Shown piece after piece: positions 34,029 through 46,831 of a stretch of 64,000 nucleotides of DNA. The notes beneath the pieces are model-generated. The model was not told where the DNA came from. It ran no database searches and saw only the letters and a program-made list of their open reading frames with translations. A program made the translations under genes and the position numbers. This DNA comes from Garcia nutans (taxonomy: Eukaryota; Streptophyta; Magnoliopsida; Malpighiales; Euphorbiaceae): contig CANTUV010000076.1 of assembly GCA_947685225.1 (NCBI GenBank), positions 2,790,001 to 2,854,000 of the forward strand. The letters are read 5' to 3'. How positions within the stretch are numbered: the stretch's first letter is position 1; each line of letters starts with the position of its first letter.

Positions 34029-37000
34029 TATCCCATGCTTGTCCTCAAGCATGACTCAAAACTCAAAATCTAATATACAAGGAGACCACATACTTCACCC
34101 AAGAACCCAATCAGACACACACATTTTCCCCAAATAACTCAACATCGCAATTAAGAATCCAACCATCAACATCATTCCATCATTATGAACTCAATTGAAA
34201 AAGGTTACACTAAGAATTCTTAAAACACGCAGACACACATTCGAAGTTTGAATCAACAAGTGTTTTATCGAGCAAGTAACAAAACATATGAAAACATTTT
34301 CATAGCTTCATTAAAATAGAATTAAAGAACAACCATAGGCTCCCCTCTAAACTCCCTTTCCACTAATGTAGGTCAAGTCTCAACCAAAGATCATTAGGTC
34401 TTTACATGGGTTAGGCTAGGTGATGGTTACAAAAGATAGGATAATGTAAGGCTAAGAATAACAAGAAAATAAGTCTTTGACAATTAATTTCAAAAGAACA
34501 ATGCACGAACTAACTAATGGCGACAAATACGACTTAAATCAGAGAAAAGCTTAAACTAGAGAAAAACTAAAACTGAAATTGAATGCACTTTTTTTTTTCT
34601 TTTTCTTTCTTTTCTGATTTTTTTTTATTTTTCTCCTTTTTTTTTATCTTCATTCTGTTTTTTTTAGAACTTCTAAAACATAACTAAAGTACTTACAACC
34701 AACTTAAACCCAACAAACTTTAAACACATAAACCACAAGGACCATTTATTTCCACAAACTAAACAAAGTCAACGACATTAAGCAAAAATGCAATTGCGCC
34801 AATTCTTAATAACTTACACATGTGCATGCTTAACAATGACTAAGAAGACTATTTTCTTGTTCAAGGGTGGTAGGCAAAGGGGTTTTTAGTGTATATGGTT
34901 ATATTGTAGGCTAAGAAAAGAAATTAGAGTACGCATTTAGCATACTTCGTAGGCTAGAAGGGGTGAAAAGAACGGTAATGTAAAGGTGGGAAAAACGTAA
35001 AAGGAATGATGAATCGGCTAAAAGAACGCCTAAATCATCTCAAAAGTCGAGACTCGCCTAGGATTTCGCCTCAAGGGAGCGTAGAAAAGAGTTCTAGTAT
35101 TCGGAAGCTATCCTAAATTTTGGCTTTGGAAATTGCTCTAAAAAACACTTATCAAAAGAAACTAAGTTTTGCAATATGAAACTTTTAGAATTCAAAGTGT
35201 AACAGCTTGCAATCAAGATTCACAAGTGCAGTGATGGTCAATCTCAAGCTAAAGTTCTCGCTTACTAGTCTTGTCATTCAAGGTTCCCATATGTGTTCAA
35301 CTAGGTTACAAAGGCAAATTACTCCTCTCTAGAATTTCCTAAAAGTTCTAAGTCATGTTCAAGAACACAATGATCCAATAAGTAATCCCAAAATCAGTTT
35401 AACACATCAAAATTGCAAAAATTTACTCGAAATATCATGGGATAAGTGTCTAATCTTCCTAACTCAAAAGTCACATTTTCAAAAGTCAAGTCTCATACCA
35501 GAAATTAAGCATATGGCAGCAGCTATTAATCAACAGAAAGCTCAAAATTTCAGCACTATAACATCAAAATTCCACCTGTCTCAATCACATAAATCAGTCC
35601 CAAAAATTGCAGCAAAAACATTCTCATATCAAATCTCCTCCCCACACTTATTTCACACATTGTCCTCAATGTGGACAAATCATAATCAACCACAAGAAGA
35701 GGATCTCTAGCAAATAAAATTAAAAGAGAGTGGAGATGTAGAGATACTGCCCTGTCATTGCCGAACAATAGCTTGTCAAACCTCAGCGATAAGTTAGTTT
35801 TGAACCAAGCGATTTACCAAAGTCACAACTTACCTACAAGAAACTCAAGCACCAAACGCAAACCAAAACGAACAAGCAAACAAGCGATTGACTAAACAGG
35901 TAAGCTCAAAATTATTATCAAAATTTGGTCAACACTTGTTACTTGACTAAGCTTAAACTGAATCTTGAAGCATTTAGGTAAACAACCAATTAATGCTCAT
36001 AATAGCATGACTTCCAAAGAGATTCAGCCAATTAAATTCCAGCAATTAACTATCCAACAACAGTAATGCATTATGGAAAAAGTGCATATTAGAGCAGAAT
36101 TTAGGTCCTCTTCTAATGCAGATAATCACAGTAAAAAAAACACACAGCACTGCAATAAATTAGAAGAAAAAATGCAACTGAATTTCTCACAAAAATAATT
36201 TTAATTTTAGTTCAGAAATTCTATTCAGTACCTACCTCAAGAGAATGAAACTTACAAACTTAGGCATCCAAAACTATGAACCCAACAACCCATCACACAC
36301 CCTTCAGTTGTTTAAGCATATACTCAACATTCAATCAGAACTCAAATTCATTATCTGGAATTGCTGTTTCGATATCAGAAAAGGAAAGTTTATATGTGAA
36401 TCTTACGGAACTCAAATTGTTAAAGGGATTGCTCACCCAATTGAAAATCCCCACACTTAGAAGAAAACCCCCAAAATGAAAAATTGAAAAAATTGAAAAC
36501 CCCCAAGATTAAGATTTGATGGCTGCAGAAAGTGAGGGCTTGAGATGCTGGAGTTTCGAAATTGTTGGGGCTGCTGGATTTCGAAATTGAGAGAGAGATA
36601 GATGCTGGGTTTTCGAAAATTGAAAGGGAAAAGGGCTGCTGGGTTTTCAGAATTGTTGGGGCTGCTGTTTGGGGAAGAGAAGATGGTGGCTGGTGGAGAC
36701 CTTTGAACGGGAGAGAGAGATGAATTAAATACCTGCTGTAAAAAAAATAAAAAATAAAAATAAAAATAGATAAGTAACATGGTAAACCAAGGAAATAATT
36801 GTAATAAAATTAAAACACTTTATAAAAAGGCAAGATCTATTTATTTTAACTGCCTACAGCAATATATTCACCATGAAAGACTATTTTAACTGAACCTTAC
36901 GCAGACATTAGACAGAAAAATGAATGCCAAGGAAGAAGACGACACTATTCATAGCAAATTTTTTTTTTTGAAAAATAACAACAAGTGCAGAAAATTCAAA

Positions 37001-37055
37001 TAAAAAAAAACATAAAATTTATTAGGCTTGGACAAGCCTAGCTGGGTTGCCTCCC
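34029..37055 (-). other. non-coding 3' part of Athila-like element
   Basis: About 3 kb in which RT, RNase H and integrase would be expected or would precede, but none is seen. It starts, in element sense, with the TTTTGGGAGGCAACCCAGCT block typical of the post-pol region of such elements. A pyrimidine-rich run lies at 34588-34670. Small ORFs here have no recognisable domain. Confidence 0.6.
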
Positions 37056-37057
37056 AA

Positions 37058-38364
37058 AAGCGCCCTTGTTTAATGTCTTAGGCTCGACATTTCCCAAAAT
37101 TTTAAACGAACTCCATCGGGATTCTAAAAGCTACGTTCCCCGTCCTTCCAAATGTATCTTTGTATTGGTTTAGCACTCGAATCAACTCACTTTCTCGCTC
37201 ATTCCTTAACTCTTTGGAGACAATTAACGCAATCGGATCTCCATTGTCCAAGAATACATACTTTAAATGGCTCGGCAATGGTTTAGTCCCAACTTTAGCG
37301 CCTTTTCCAGCTCAATATCCTGCAAATTTTCATCAAACAAAACCTTCTCTTTAAACTTGTTAGTGCATTCATTATCAAAATTCCTAGAATGAACTACAGT
37401 AAGCTCACCTTCATCATTAAATTGAGAAGACTTTTGACTTTTAGGATCAAAATTAGTCATGCCACTAACATTAGAAACAATATTGGAATCTTTGACTTCA
37501 CTATACATGCTAAATTTGACAACTTCTCCATTCAGCTCCATGGTAAGAATACCATCAAAAATATCAATTTTAGTCCTAGTTGTCCTAAGAAAAGGTCTTC
37601 CTAAAATGATTTCACTAGAATTTGGGGATTTAGCATCCTCCATATCAACCACATAGAAATCAGCAGGGAAAATTAAATTATTAACTTTCACTAACACATC
37701 CTCTAGCACCCCTTCTGGATAGATTACGGACTTATCCACCAATTCAATGCAAATACTAGTTTTCTTTAAAGCACCTATATTCAAAGAAGAGAAAATAGAC
37801 AATGGCATAACATTAATTGAAGAGCCTAAATCACACATAGCTTTTTTTAATTTGTACATTGCCTATTCTACAAGGGATAGAAAACATACCTTTATCCTTG
37901 CATTTTGGGGGAAGTTTTCTTTGCAAAATAGCGGAGACATTCTCCCCCACACTTACCTTCTCAACCTCAGCTTGCCTCTTCTTACTTACACAAAATTCCT
38001 TCAAAATCTTTGCATATCGAGGTATTTGCTTAATTAAATCGAGAAAAGGAATATTTACCTCAACCTTGAGAAAGATGTCAAGGATCTCTTTCTCTTCTTT
38101 CTCCCTCTTGCATTGCCTCAACCTTTCGGGAAAGGGAGGCAGTATAACAAACGTCTTGAGCTGCCGCTTTTCAACTTGCTTGGGAACCTCCTTTTGCTGA
38201 ATTTCTACCTCTTTTTCAGCTTCTTTCTTCGACCTACTGCTGTCTTTCTTCGGGGCTGTTGTATTTAGCTCTTTTCCACTACGTAAAGTGATGAAACTTA
38301 CGTTCTCTCTTGGGTTGACAACAGTTTGAGATGGTAGCTTCCCTTGTGTCTCCAATCTACTCAA
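37058..38364 (-). pseudogene. Athila-like protease region and truncated RT start
   Basis: Continues from gag after stops. The first part is a charged linker (LRSGKELNTTAPKKD ... FPERLRQCKREKEEKE), then, after a frame change near 37850, the retropepsin-like domain: KKAMCDLGSSINVMPLSIF with the active-site DLGSS motif, VEDVLVKVNNLIFPADFYVV and ILGRPFLRTTRTKIDIFDG. After a stop at about 37263 the same sense encodes LPSHLKYVFLDNGDPIALIV and ELIRVLNQYKDTFG, the entry segment to gypsy reverse transcriptase. The RT proper is absent, with the post-pol block following at once. Confidence 0.8.
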
Positions 38365-38421
38365 TGAGGAGGCTAGCTGGCTGATTTAAGTTTTCATATT
38401 CTGCATATTTTTCTTTGTTTC

Positions 38422-39627
38422 TTACTGAAATTCTTGTTGGGAAGTGGCAAGTGACCTAACTATATCTTCCAATGGTATTTTTAAAGATGAAACGTGTTGT
38501 TGAGGCGGTTGAGCTTGTGGGAACCCTCTGTATTGTTGGAAATTCTGGTTTTTGGGTCCATAGCTGAAATTGGGATGATTTCTCCAATAATCATTGTAGG
38601 TGTTACCCATCGGTCTCTGGGGCTGCCCGGAATAACCTCCCATAGCATTCACTTACTCTTGATCATCTTGCCATGACAAACACGCCTCAGTCGGATGGTC
38701 GTAAGCCGTACATACTTGACAAGGGGCTGTCCTCTTTCCTTGACCTGCAGCCATAGATTTAACCAAAGAAGTTAGTTCATTTATTTTAGACTCAAGTGAA
38801 AGATCACTTACCCGATATAGCTTCCTTGAAGGTTCTTCAATTTGGCTAAATTGTTGTGAGTTGGCTGCCATGGTTGATATAATCTCTCTTGCTTCGGCTG
38901 GGGTTTTATTAACAAGTGCCCCTCCACTAGCCGCATCAACCATTTTTCTCTCCATGTCTAGCATCCCTTCATAGAAATATTGGAGTAGGGATTGCTCGGA
39001 CATCCCATGTTGTGGGCATGCTGTGCATAGCTTTTTGAACCTCTCCCAATAGTCATAAAGACTCTCTCCAACATTTTGTTTGATTCCACAAATCTCTCTA
39101 CGAATGACTGCTGCCCTAGAAGCGGGAAAGTAGTCGTCTAGGAAGGCTCGGGCCATAGCTTGCCATGTGGTGATGGAATCGGGCGGCAAATTAAGCAACC
39201 ATTCTTTAGCGAAATCCTTCAAAGTGAATGGGAATGCTCTCAACTTCACATGCTCTTCCGCTACACCATGCGGTTTCATGCTTGAGCACACACCATGGAA
39301 TTCTTTCAAGTGGTGGTGTGAGTTTTCATTTTTCATCCCATGGAAGGTAGGGAGCTGGTGGATTAAGCCGGACTTCAACTCAAACGGCACCTCCAAATTC
39401 GGGTAAGTTATGCACAGAGGCTGCTGCTCCACAGGGGCTGCTTGCAGCTCTTTAATAGTCCGATTATCAGCCATCTGTTCCTCTCTTTCAGATTCTATTG
39501 AGGTTTCTTCTAATTCAGGATCAAATTCAGTTGAAGATTCAACTAAATCAGTAATTATAATTTCTGGATCAGCTGTAGAAGCAGTTGCAGCCCTTTTCGT
39601 AACCTGGTTTCCTTCGTCAATGTACAA
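38422..39627 (-). pseudogene. Athila-like Gag, with in-frame stop
   Basis: The structural protein. The main frame (39627-38653) carries the Retrotrans_gag core: KSGLIHQLPTFHGMKNENSH, WLLNLPPDSITTWQAMARAF, DYFPASRAAVIRREICGIKQ and SLYDYWERFKKLCTACPQHG. A CQVCTAYDHPTEAC knuckle-like motif follows near 38710. A TAA interrupts after WQDDQE and the same frame goes on with NAMGGYSGQPQRPMGN and a Gln/Pro-rich tail to about 38422. Apart from that stop the domain looks well preserved. Confidence 0.85.
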
Positions 39628-39715
39628 ACTGTCTTTTCTATCTCAGGATCAAATTTCAATTGCAAATTTTCAGATCTGGTCATTCAAAGAAGCAATAACA
39701 GTAAAGTAAACTAGT

Positions 39716-39732
39716 CCCCGGCAACGGCGCCA
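39716..39732 (-). other. primer binding site (tRNA-Asp type)
   Basis: TGGCGCCGTTGCCGGGG on the minus strand, five bases inside the 5' LTR of the gypsy element. This PBS is characteristic of Athila and related plant gypsy lineages. Confidence 0.85.
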
Positions 39733-39737
39733 AAATT

Positions 39738-41096
39738 TGATGGGCGTCGAAGCCACCAAAAATAAATAACCTGCTTTTTCTAACAAATCAACACAAAAAT
39801 ATTGTAAATAGGGTGAGAAGGGTCGAACTCTGGAGACTAGCCTTGCCCAAGACTAACCAAAACCTGACCTGCTGTAATTTAAGAAAAATAAAATAAAACT
39901 AGGGGAATTATATTTATGAAAAATAAAACGAAATTAAGTTAAAGAAGTGATCAAGAACGAAATTAGGACAGCAAAAATAATTAAAAACTTGAAACAATGG
40001 AAGACAAACTCAGTCAAAGGTAATTCGCGGTATGAAATTCATTTGGATTGATCATCGATTTCAAGATAGCTTTTCAACTCATTATTGTAGACAAGTTATA
40101 GTGCAAAAAGGAACGTCCTCCCAACCAATTCTATCTTAGTATTAGATTATTAAGGTATGACCTAATAATAATTCCTAATTAACTAGCAACCCTAAGTACG
40201 ACGAATGATTTAACCGTTAACAGCGTTAAAACTAGTAGAACCCTGCCCTAACCAACAGAAACTACGATAATCCATTTAGATCAAATTATGTTTGCCCACA
40301 ATATAACCCTAAGGCTTTGACGCAATTGAATTATATTGACTACCACTTTTATCAATTCGGATTAACAATTACGGATTAAACCTAATTGATTGGTTATACA
40401 GAAACCTATTAAATGAATAACGGGCCCTATTAAAACAAATAATAGATATCCACTATGGATGATTCTCACCCCAATAATCAAAGAGAAAACACAAATACGA
40501 TATGAATCAAAAAGCAAAGATAAAGCACATTAAATCTCACAATCCATTAGAAAATCAACGTTGAATTAACCTTCGACTGAAAGAATGAATTTAGCCACGC
40601 ATGGCCATGGAAAATACACCCAGATTCTGTAAAAGTAATGTAAATTCGGAATAATCAAAGAGGAGGTAAAAAATGTCCTCCCAAAACCCTAAAAATAACT
40701 TAAATACTTAATAAAGGGTGGGGCCAACCTAATATAACAAAAAGGCCCACTAAAAACTACTTAAATCCTATTACAAATCGGTTTAAAAATCCTCCAATAC
40801 AACTAAATCGTATGGGCCCGCCACTTTAATTAAATCAGCCCGTTCAGGTCTGCCTGGCCATTAGCCTTGGGCAAGGCTAAGGCCTCTGCTGTCAATCTAC
40901 CTCCACAAAGAAAATTCAGCTCCATGTCATTTTGCTCCAATACTTCCAATCAAACTCCAAATAAGCCTCTCTATTGCAAATCCACCATTTCTGCCCAAAA
41001 TAATAAAAACCAAGTAAAAGCTCTTCTTTTCAATATAAATAACATCGATTAAGCACAAAAATAAGGTAACAAATATGTCGGATTTGCACCCTATCA
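39738..41096 (-). repeat. 5' LTR of nested Athila-like element
   Basis: 1359 bp, partner of 32655-34014; TGATGGG...CTATCA, followed by the target duplication TAGTG in the copia host. Confidence 0.92.
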
Positions 41097-41101
41097 TAGT
41101 G

Positions 41102-43636
41102 CAGGTGAAGTTAATAATTGTATTGGAGTGGGAGGCAGATTTTCCAAATTGGTCCCCACCATTTGACTTGAGTCAACCATTGAACCTGATGTGTATTGGT
41201 CAGATTGGTTCAGTTGTATTGGAGGTCCAAGTGCTGCATTTTGTAAATTTTCAACAGGATTAACATTGTTTGCAGGTGCTTTACCCAAAATTCCAAGTTG
41301 ATTACTGGACATAGGAACAGGAGGTAGTGGTATAGATGTGGGCACTAACTGTTCAGGATTTCGTGTGCGTGTATCATCTAGTCGCTTGAAAGGGAACACA
41401 TGTTCAAAAAATAATACATGTCGTGAGATAAAAATTTGGTTTGTAGTTAAATCAAGACATGTGTAGCCCTTGTGCATTTTATTATATCCCAGAAACACAC
41501 ATTTGGCATATTTTGGTGCTAATTTGTGTGATGAATAAGGTTTGAGCCAAGGGTAACATAAGGACCCGAAGACACATAGCTCATCAAAATTTGGTTTTTG
41601 AGAAAACAAGACTTCAAATGGTATGGTATTCCCAATGTGAGGAGAAGGTAACCGATTTATTGTATATACTGCAGCATCAAAAGCATAGGTCCAGTATGAA
41701 TAAGGAACTGAAGCATGGTGTAATAAGGAACTCCCTAATTCAACAATGTGTCTGTGTTTTCTCTCTGCGCATCCATTTTGCTCAGGTGTATAAGGACAAG
41801 AAACTCGCTGGGAAATCCCATTTTCTCTCAAGTATTTGGACAAAGATTGAAACTTTCCCCTCAATCAGATTGAAATTTTTTAATGGAAATACCAAAATAT
41901 TTCTCAACCAAGATGCGGAATTGAACAAATGTTTGAAACACATCGGATTTTTGTTTCAAGAAGTATAGCCAACAATACTTACTAAAATGGTCATAAAATA
42001 TCACATAATAGTGGTATCCATCAACAGAAACAACGGGTGAGGGCCCCCAAACATTAGAGCAAATCAATTCAAGAGGTTGTTTAGCACGATAAATAGAATC
42101 AGGAAAAGGCAATTTATGTGATTTACTCACATTACAAGCATGACAAAATTCAAACTGTTTATTAGAATCAACATAAATATTATTGGTTCGAAGAACATGC
42201 TTGACAAGACGAATATTAGCATGACCTAAACGTTCATGCCATAAAGCAACAGTAGCTGGAAAAGCTCTAGGGGAAAAAGACCGAACATCTTGCATAGGAA
42301 ATAAATAAAGCCCATCCTTACTCTGGCCTCTGTATAACACCTGCCTCGTAGGGATATCCTTCACAAAATAAGAATCAGGAAAGAATTCAATAGATGCGTT
42401 ATTTTGTGATGTAAAGGCTGAAACAGATAACAAATTTTTTGCAATAGATGGTGAATAAAGAACATCATTAAACACAAAGGTATGACCATTAATAGATGTA
42501 GTTGATGAACCCTGAGAAAGAATAGGAAGGCTTTTACCTTCGTCAATAGTAATTACAGTAGCATCAGGAACAGGTGGTGTAGGTCGAGTGATGTTCTCCG
42601 GATCAACGGCTAGATGATAGTTTGCACCTGAATCTACTGTCCAGTTGGATGAATCAGTTCCAGCTTGAGCATTATGAGCCTGAGGAGGTCGAGGCGAAGG
42701 ACATTGTCCAGAGAGATGGCCATGTCCATTACAATTATAACATGTCAGTCCACCGCTGGTAGTGTTATTGCGATTATTATGTCCATAGAAAGAAGAATAA
42801 GTTCTTGTTCCTCGTCCTTGATTCCCACGATCGCGTCCAAATCGACCACCACGGCCGGAATTATTTCTCCCACCACGACTAGTATTACTGTAATGCGCAG
42901 TTGGCGGTATTGAAGAATTGAGTTGCATTGAATCAAACTTAAGTTGAGTTTCCTCGCTAAGGAGCAAAGCATACAACTCATCAAAGCTTACAGCAGTGTT
43001 TCTTGCTTCAATTGCTCTCTTAAACGGTCTATAATCTGATCCAAGACCTTCAAGAACATCACATACCAATACATCATCAGGAACAGAACAGTCCAAAGCA
43101 CTGAGCTGATCAGAGATAGATCGTGCCTTCCTCATGTACGTGTCAATGGAGTCAGTTCCACGAGACAAATGTTTCAATTGCCTGCATAACTGTTGTACCT
43201 GCGTCCGAGCCCCAGTTGAATAAACGACAGCAAGTTTATCCCAAGCCGATTTTGCAGTTGGGCAACGTACAATCTGATTCATAATTGATTCAGTGCAAGA
43301 GCAATTTATCCAGCTTCTAACTATTTGATCTTGGCAAAACCAATCCGTATATGCTGGATTTGGTTCTCCAGTTGGTAGCTTTGGCGAAGGAGGAACGATA
43401 GTACCATCAACATGGCCTGCCAAACGGTAACCATGTAGCAGCGGCAAAATTTGAGCTTCCCACAGAATATAATTCTTGGAAGTCAATTTGACAGTGATGA
43501 ATTGAGTAATATTTGGGATTTGAATAGAAGAAACTGAAGGTGGAAGGAAGAGACTGCTCGATGATGGAAGAGAGGAAGTACTCGAAGATTGAGGTGCACC
43601 AACGGTGGAAGAAACAACTGATGACTCAGTAGTCAT
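41102..43636 (-). pseudogene. copia gag-protease-integrase part, inactivated
   Basis: The upstream part of the split copia polyprotein, starting MTTESSVVSSTVGAP at 43636. It has a Ser-rich N-terminus, a UBN2-type gag body (KLTSKNYILWEAQILPLLHG, WDKLAVVYSTGARTQVQQL, LEGLGSDYRPF), a Gly/Arg-rich linker and a zinc knuckle CYNCNGHGHLSGQC near 42745. The aspartic protease (WTVDSGANYH) and the integrase zinc domain (LWHERLGH ... CHACNVSK) follow. In the integrase core the usual H.D.WGP reads CSNVWGP, so the first catalytic Asp is Asn. A stop and frame change sit near 41863, then the core resumes (CPYTPEQNGCAERKHRH) up to the nested insertion at 41101. Not functional. Confidence 0.88.
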
Positions 43637-43722
43637 ATTGCTGGTTTCAAAAGAATAAGAGAAGGAGTATCAGAAGAAACGTAAAGAAAAGAAGAAAGAA
43701 TCGTTCTGCCGTTTAGCACTAC

Positions 43723-43735
43723 GGCTCTGATACCA
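43723..43735 (-). other. primer binding site of split copia element
   Basis: TGGTATCAGAGCC on the minus strand, abutting the 137-bp LTR. It matches initiator tRNA-Met. Confidence 0.9.
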
Positions 43736-43872
43736 TATAAAAGACTATATTTAAGAGAATTCTATCGTGTTTATTATCTCATTATAATACAATATATATA
43801 GTTGTACAAGACTTAAAGATAAATACAAAAGATAACTATGAAATACATAACAGCTAAGAATGTATCTGTACA
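43736..43872 (-). repeat. 5' LTR of split copia element
   Basis: 137 bp, partner of 30759-30895. The primer site fixes its inner end at 43736. Confidence 0.87.
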
Positions 43873-45529
43873 ATCATTTTCAATATCAATGTTTAATTTA
43901 ACTAATATAAAACATATTTATCTTATTATAAATATAAGAAACTAACTTAAAAATAATTAAATTATATAAGTAGTAATTTGTTTTTTTTTTAAATAATCAA
44001 AATGAGAAATGTGATGAATGTCATAAACGGAGTGGGGCATAGTGGGGCATAGAGCGTAGAGAGGGATGATGCAATGGAAAGTTAGCTTTTAGGAATAAGA
44101 AGATGTGAACATGAGACGAGCGTGAGTTCACAACAAGTGGTTAAACTAATAAAGTTTATAAAGCCCATCTTTAGTAACAACTTGACACTGCATACTAATA
44201 ACTCTTGGGAAAAAAAAAGTGAAAAGAACAGAACTTCTTCTCTGACATATCTATATATATATATATAATATAGCAATGAAAAAGAAAAATTATTGTGCCA
44301 CTTTTTTTATCAATAAAATCATGAAAATACATTCACTTTTATCATAATATTGATTTATGGTCAGCCAATTTTTTTAAAAAAATAAATTTATCTTTTGATA
44401 AAAAAAAATAAATAAATCATGTAAAATTCTGATATGCATTTTTAAATCAGTAAACGTAAAATTAATGAATTCATTACATTTTGCTTTGTTCTTTTTAAAA
44501 TTATTTTTTATTTGTGTTCAATTATATATTTGATATTTTTTATTTATTCAATATATTTGTATTTAATATATTTGACAAATAAAATATTAAAAAAGATTTG
44601 ACTATAACATATCTATAAAATTGCATGGCTGGTGCGTAAAAATTAATAATTCCTCCATTTTGAATTAATAGGGGTGATTTTTTATTTTTTCTAAATTATA
44701 ATTTAATATTTTAATAAGTTAGTCAATATATTAAATTTTTATTATATTTATATTTAATATTATTTATTCAAAGAGTATATTTTATATTAATTAAATGTAA
44801 TATACAATATATATAAATTTATATTTTTAACTATAATAATTAATTTTATCTTATTTTTTATGAAATAAAAAATATATATTATTCTGAATATAGAGAATAT
44901 AAAATAACAAAATAAAGAATTATTTGCGAGGGAGAGAGAAATAGATAGAAACATGACACGTGAAGGATTGGGATGTGAGGGGGCAATGAGTATGATTATG
45001 ATTTTGTCTTGACATAAATAACAAACAATAATTTCTTAAATTATCAATTTGTAGACAATTTTTTACTCCAAAGGCATGTCTTTGTAAATTATGATTGTTG
45101 TAGTTTTCTCAAGGTGGTTCAACATTGTTTGTCATTTTTGCTCCAACAACGTCTAAATTGTCAGATTTTATAAGAGGTCAGTAATAATTCAGGTAATATA
45201 AGATATATTAAATTTATAATAAATTTTGCATGTTAACACTTAATAAATATTTTTAATATTTATTAATAGGCTATCTAAACAATACAATTATATATTTAAT
45301 GATAATTGTTCTGACCATTCATATAAAAATATCAAAATTTTAATACCATATAAAAATATCAGGAGTTTATATATTTTTAATAAAGTTAATCTTAAAAATT
45401 AATTATTAAAGTTTGAGAATTCATTTCTCTATTAATCATTTATATATTTTATTTTTATTCAATATAAAACTTTGTTCTATATATATATTCTTATTATAAA
45501 TATTATTGAATTTGGCAAAAAAATATCAT
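43873..45529. other. AT-rich intergenic stretch
   Basis: No gene, RNA or element boundary could be supported. Confidence 0.5.
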
Positions 45530-45534
45530 ATAAT

Positions 45535-45992
45535 TATTTTAAAAATTAAATTATTTTTTCATTAATAATATATATAGTGTATAAATAATTATACCAATAA
45601 TATTCTCAAAAAATAGAGGGAGATCACAATGGACACGTTTAATAATACCAAGTCTTTCCTTAGAAGAATTTTTCTAGACATATAATTAATAATACAAAAT
45701 ACCACCACAACTATATATAAAAATAGTTATTAAATAAATAATAAAGAGAACATCAAAATTTAACGAGGTTCGACTAATTTTACCTACGTCTTCGAACATC
45801 AACAAAATAATTTTACTAATATCAAAAAAGAAATACAAAAGAGAGAAAGAATAATAAAATTAAGCTTTATATAATGAAAGATTTAATTTTTTAGGGATGA
45901 ATCAACTAAGGGAGGGAGGGGACCCTTATATAGCAAAAAGGTCCCCTCCAAAAATTTCACATCTTTCAATATGAAATAAATAGCCAAAACCA
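45535..45992 (-). repeat. 3' LTR of old copia element
   Basis: 458 bp, aligned throughout to 50678-51152 with many substitutions and small indels. In element sense it starts TGGTTTTGGCTATTTATTTC. Confidence 0.8.
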
Positions 45993-46831
45993 ATAAATCT
46001 CCATCTTGGCTATTTTTCTATTTACAATATGTAAATCTTCTCTCAAAGAAACTATTTTCAGTAGTGTCTCCAATTACGCTGTTAAGCGGTCATCTTCAAT
46101 TTCTCAAAATATTGATTAAGTTCAAAGAATGGTTGAACTTGACAGTTATCACTATTTTTATCAACATATCTGGGAAATTATCAGTGGTCCGAATTTTTTA
46201 AAGTAATATATCACCTTCCTTCATAATCTCACATATATAGTAATACCAAATATTGATGTGCTTCGTCCTTGCATGATAAATTTGGTTCTTTGCTAAATGA
46301 ATAGCACTTTGATTATCATAATGCATTTTGATGCGCTTTTGTCTAATTTTTAGTTCATCTGAAGCCAAATTACTTCTTTAACAACCTATGATACTACCAT
46401 GTACTCTACTTCTGCAGTGGATAAGACAATTGTTGACTATAACGTAGACTTTTAACTAACTAGTCCCTTAGCAAATTTTGCTCAAATATCAATCCAACAT
46501 CTACAGTGTTCAAAATATACCGTAAGATTCATTTTACAGCTTGCCAATACCTTTTACCAGGATCATGCATGTACCTACTCACAACTCTAACTGCTTGTGA
46601 AATGTCTAAACTTGTATGCATCATAACATACATCAAGCTACTAATAACATTTGCATATGAAACCTTTGACATGTACTCCCATTCCGCTTTATTTTTAGAA
46701 GATGAAGATGCATTGAGCTTCATATGAGGTTCAAGCAGTGTACTTACAGATATTCGGCTAAAACGTTGTAATACCTTTTTCAGATATTGTTTCTAATTCA
46801 AACAAAGCTTTTCTCTCTTCCTATCTCTATA

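Larger units (their letters stand above)
32655..41096 (-). mobile_element. Athila-like gypsy element with gag-protease only, nested in copia
   Basis: An 8442-bp element inserted into the copia pol, flanked by the exact 5-bp duplication TAGTG (32650-32654 and 41097-41101). LTRs are 1360 and 1359 bp, with ends TGATGGG...CCCTATCA. The primer site TGGCGCCGTTGCCGGGG next to the right LTR is the tRNA-Asp type used by Athila. Gag and protease are recognisable; pol breaks off shortly after the start of the RT region, and the remaining 3 kb is non-coding. It could only move with enzymes from a relative. Confidence 0.9.
30759..43872 (-). mobile_element. Ty1/copia element with 137-bp LTRs, split by a gypsy insertion
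   Basis: Minus-strand element: right (5') LTR 43736-43872, primer site 43735-43723, gag-PR-INT up to the nested insertion at 41096, RT-RNaseH left of 32655, polypurine tract (GAGGGGGCATGATAAGGAT, near 30914-30896) and left (3') LTR 30759-30895. Without the insertion it would be about 4.7 kb. LTRs differ at four positions, all transitions. Short LTRs and gag style suggest the Ale/Retrofit lineage, tentatively. No clear target duplication: the 5 bp outside are ATATC and ATCAT. Confidence 0.85.

Noticed and set aside
36457..36780. 107-residue minus ORF
   Set aside because: Lies in the non-coding 3' part of the Athila-like element; low complexity and no domain.
41591..41968. 125-residue plus ORF
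   Set aside because: Antisense of copia integrase.
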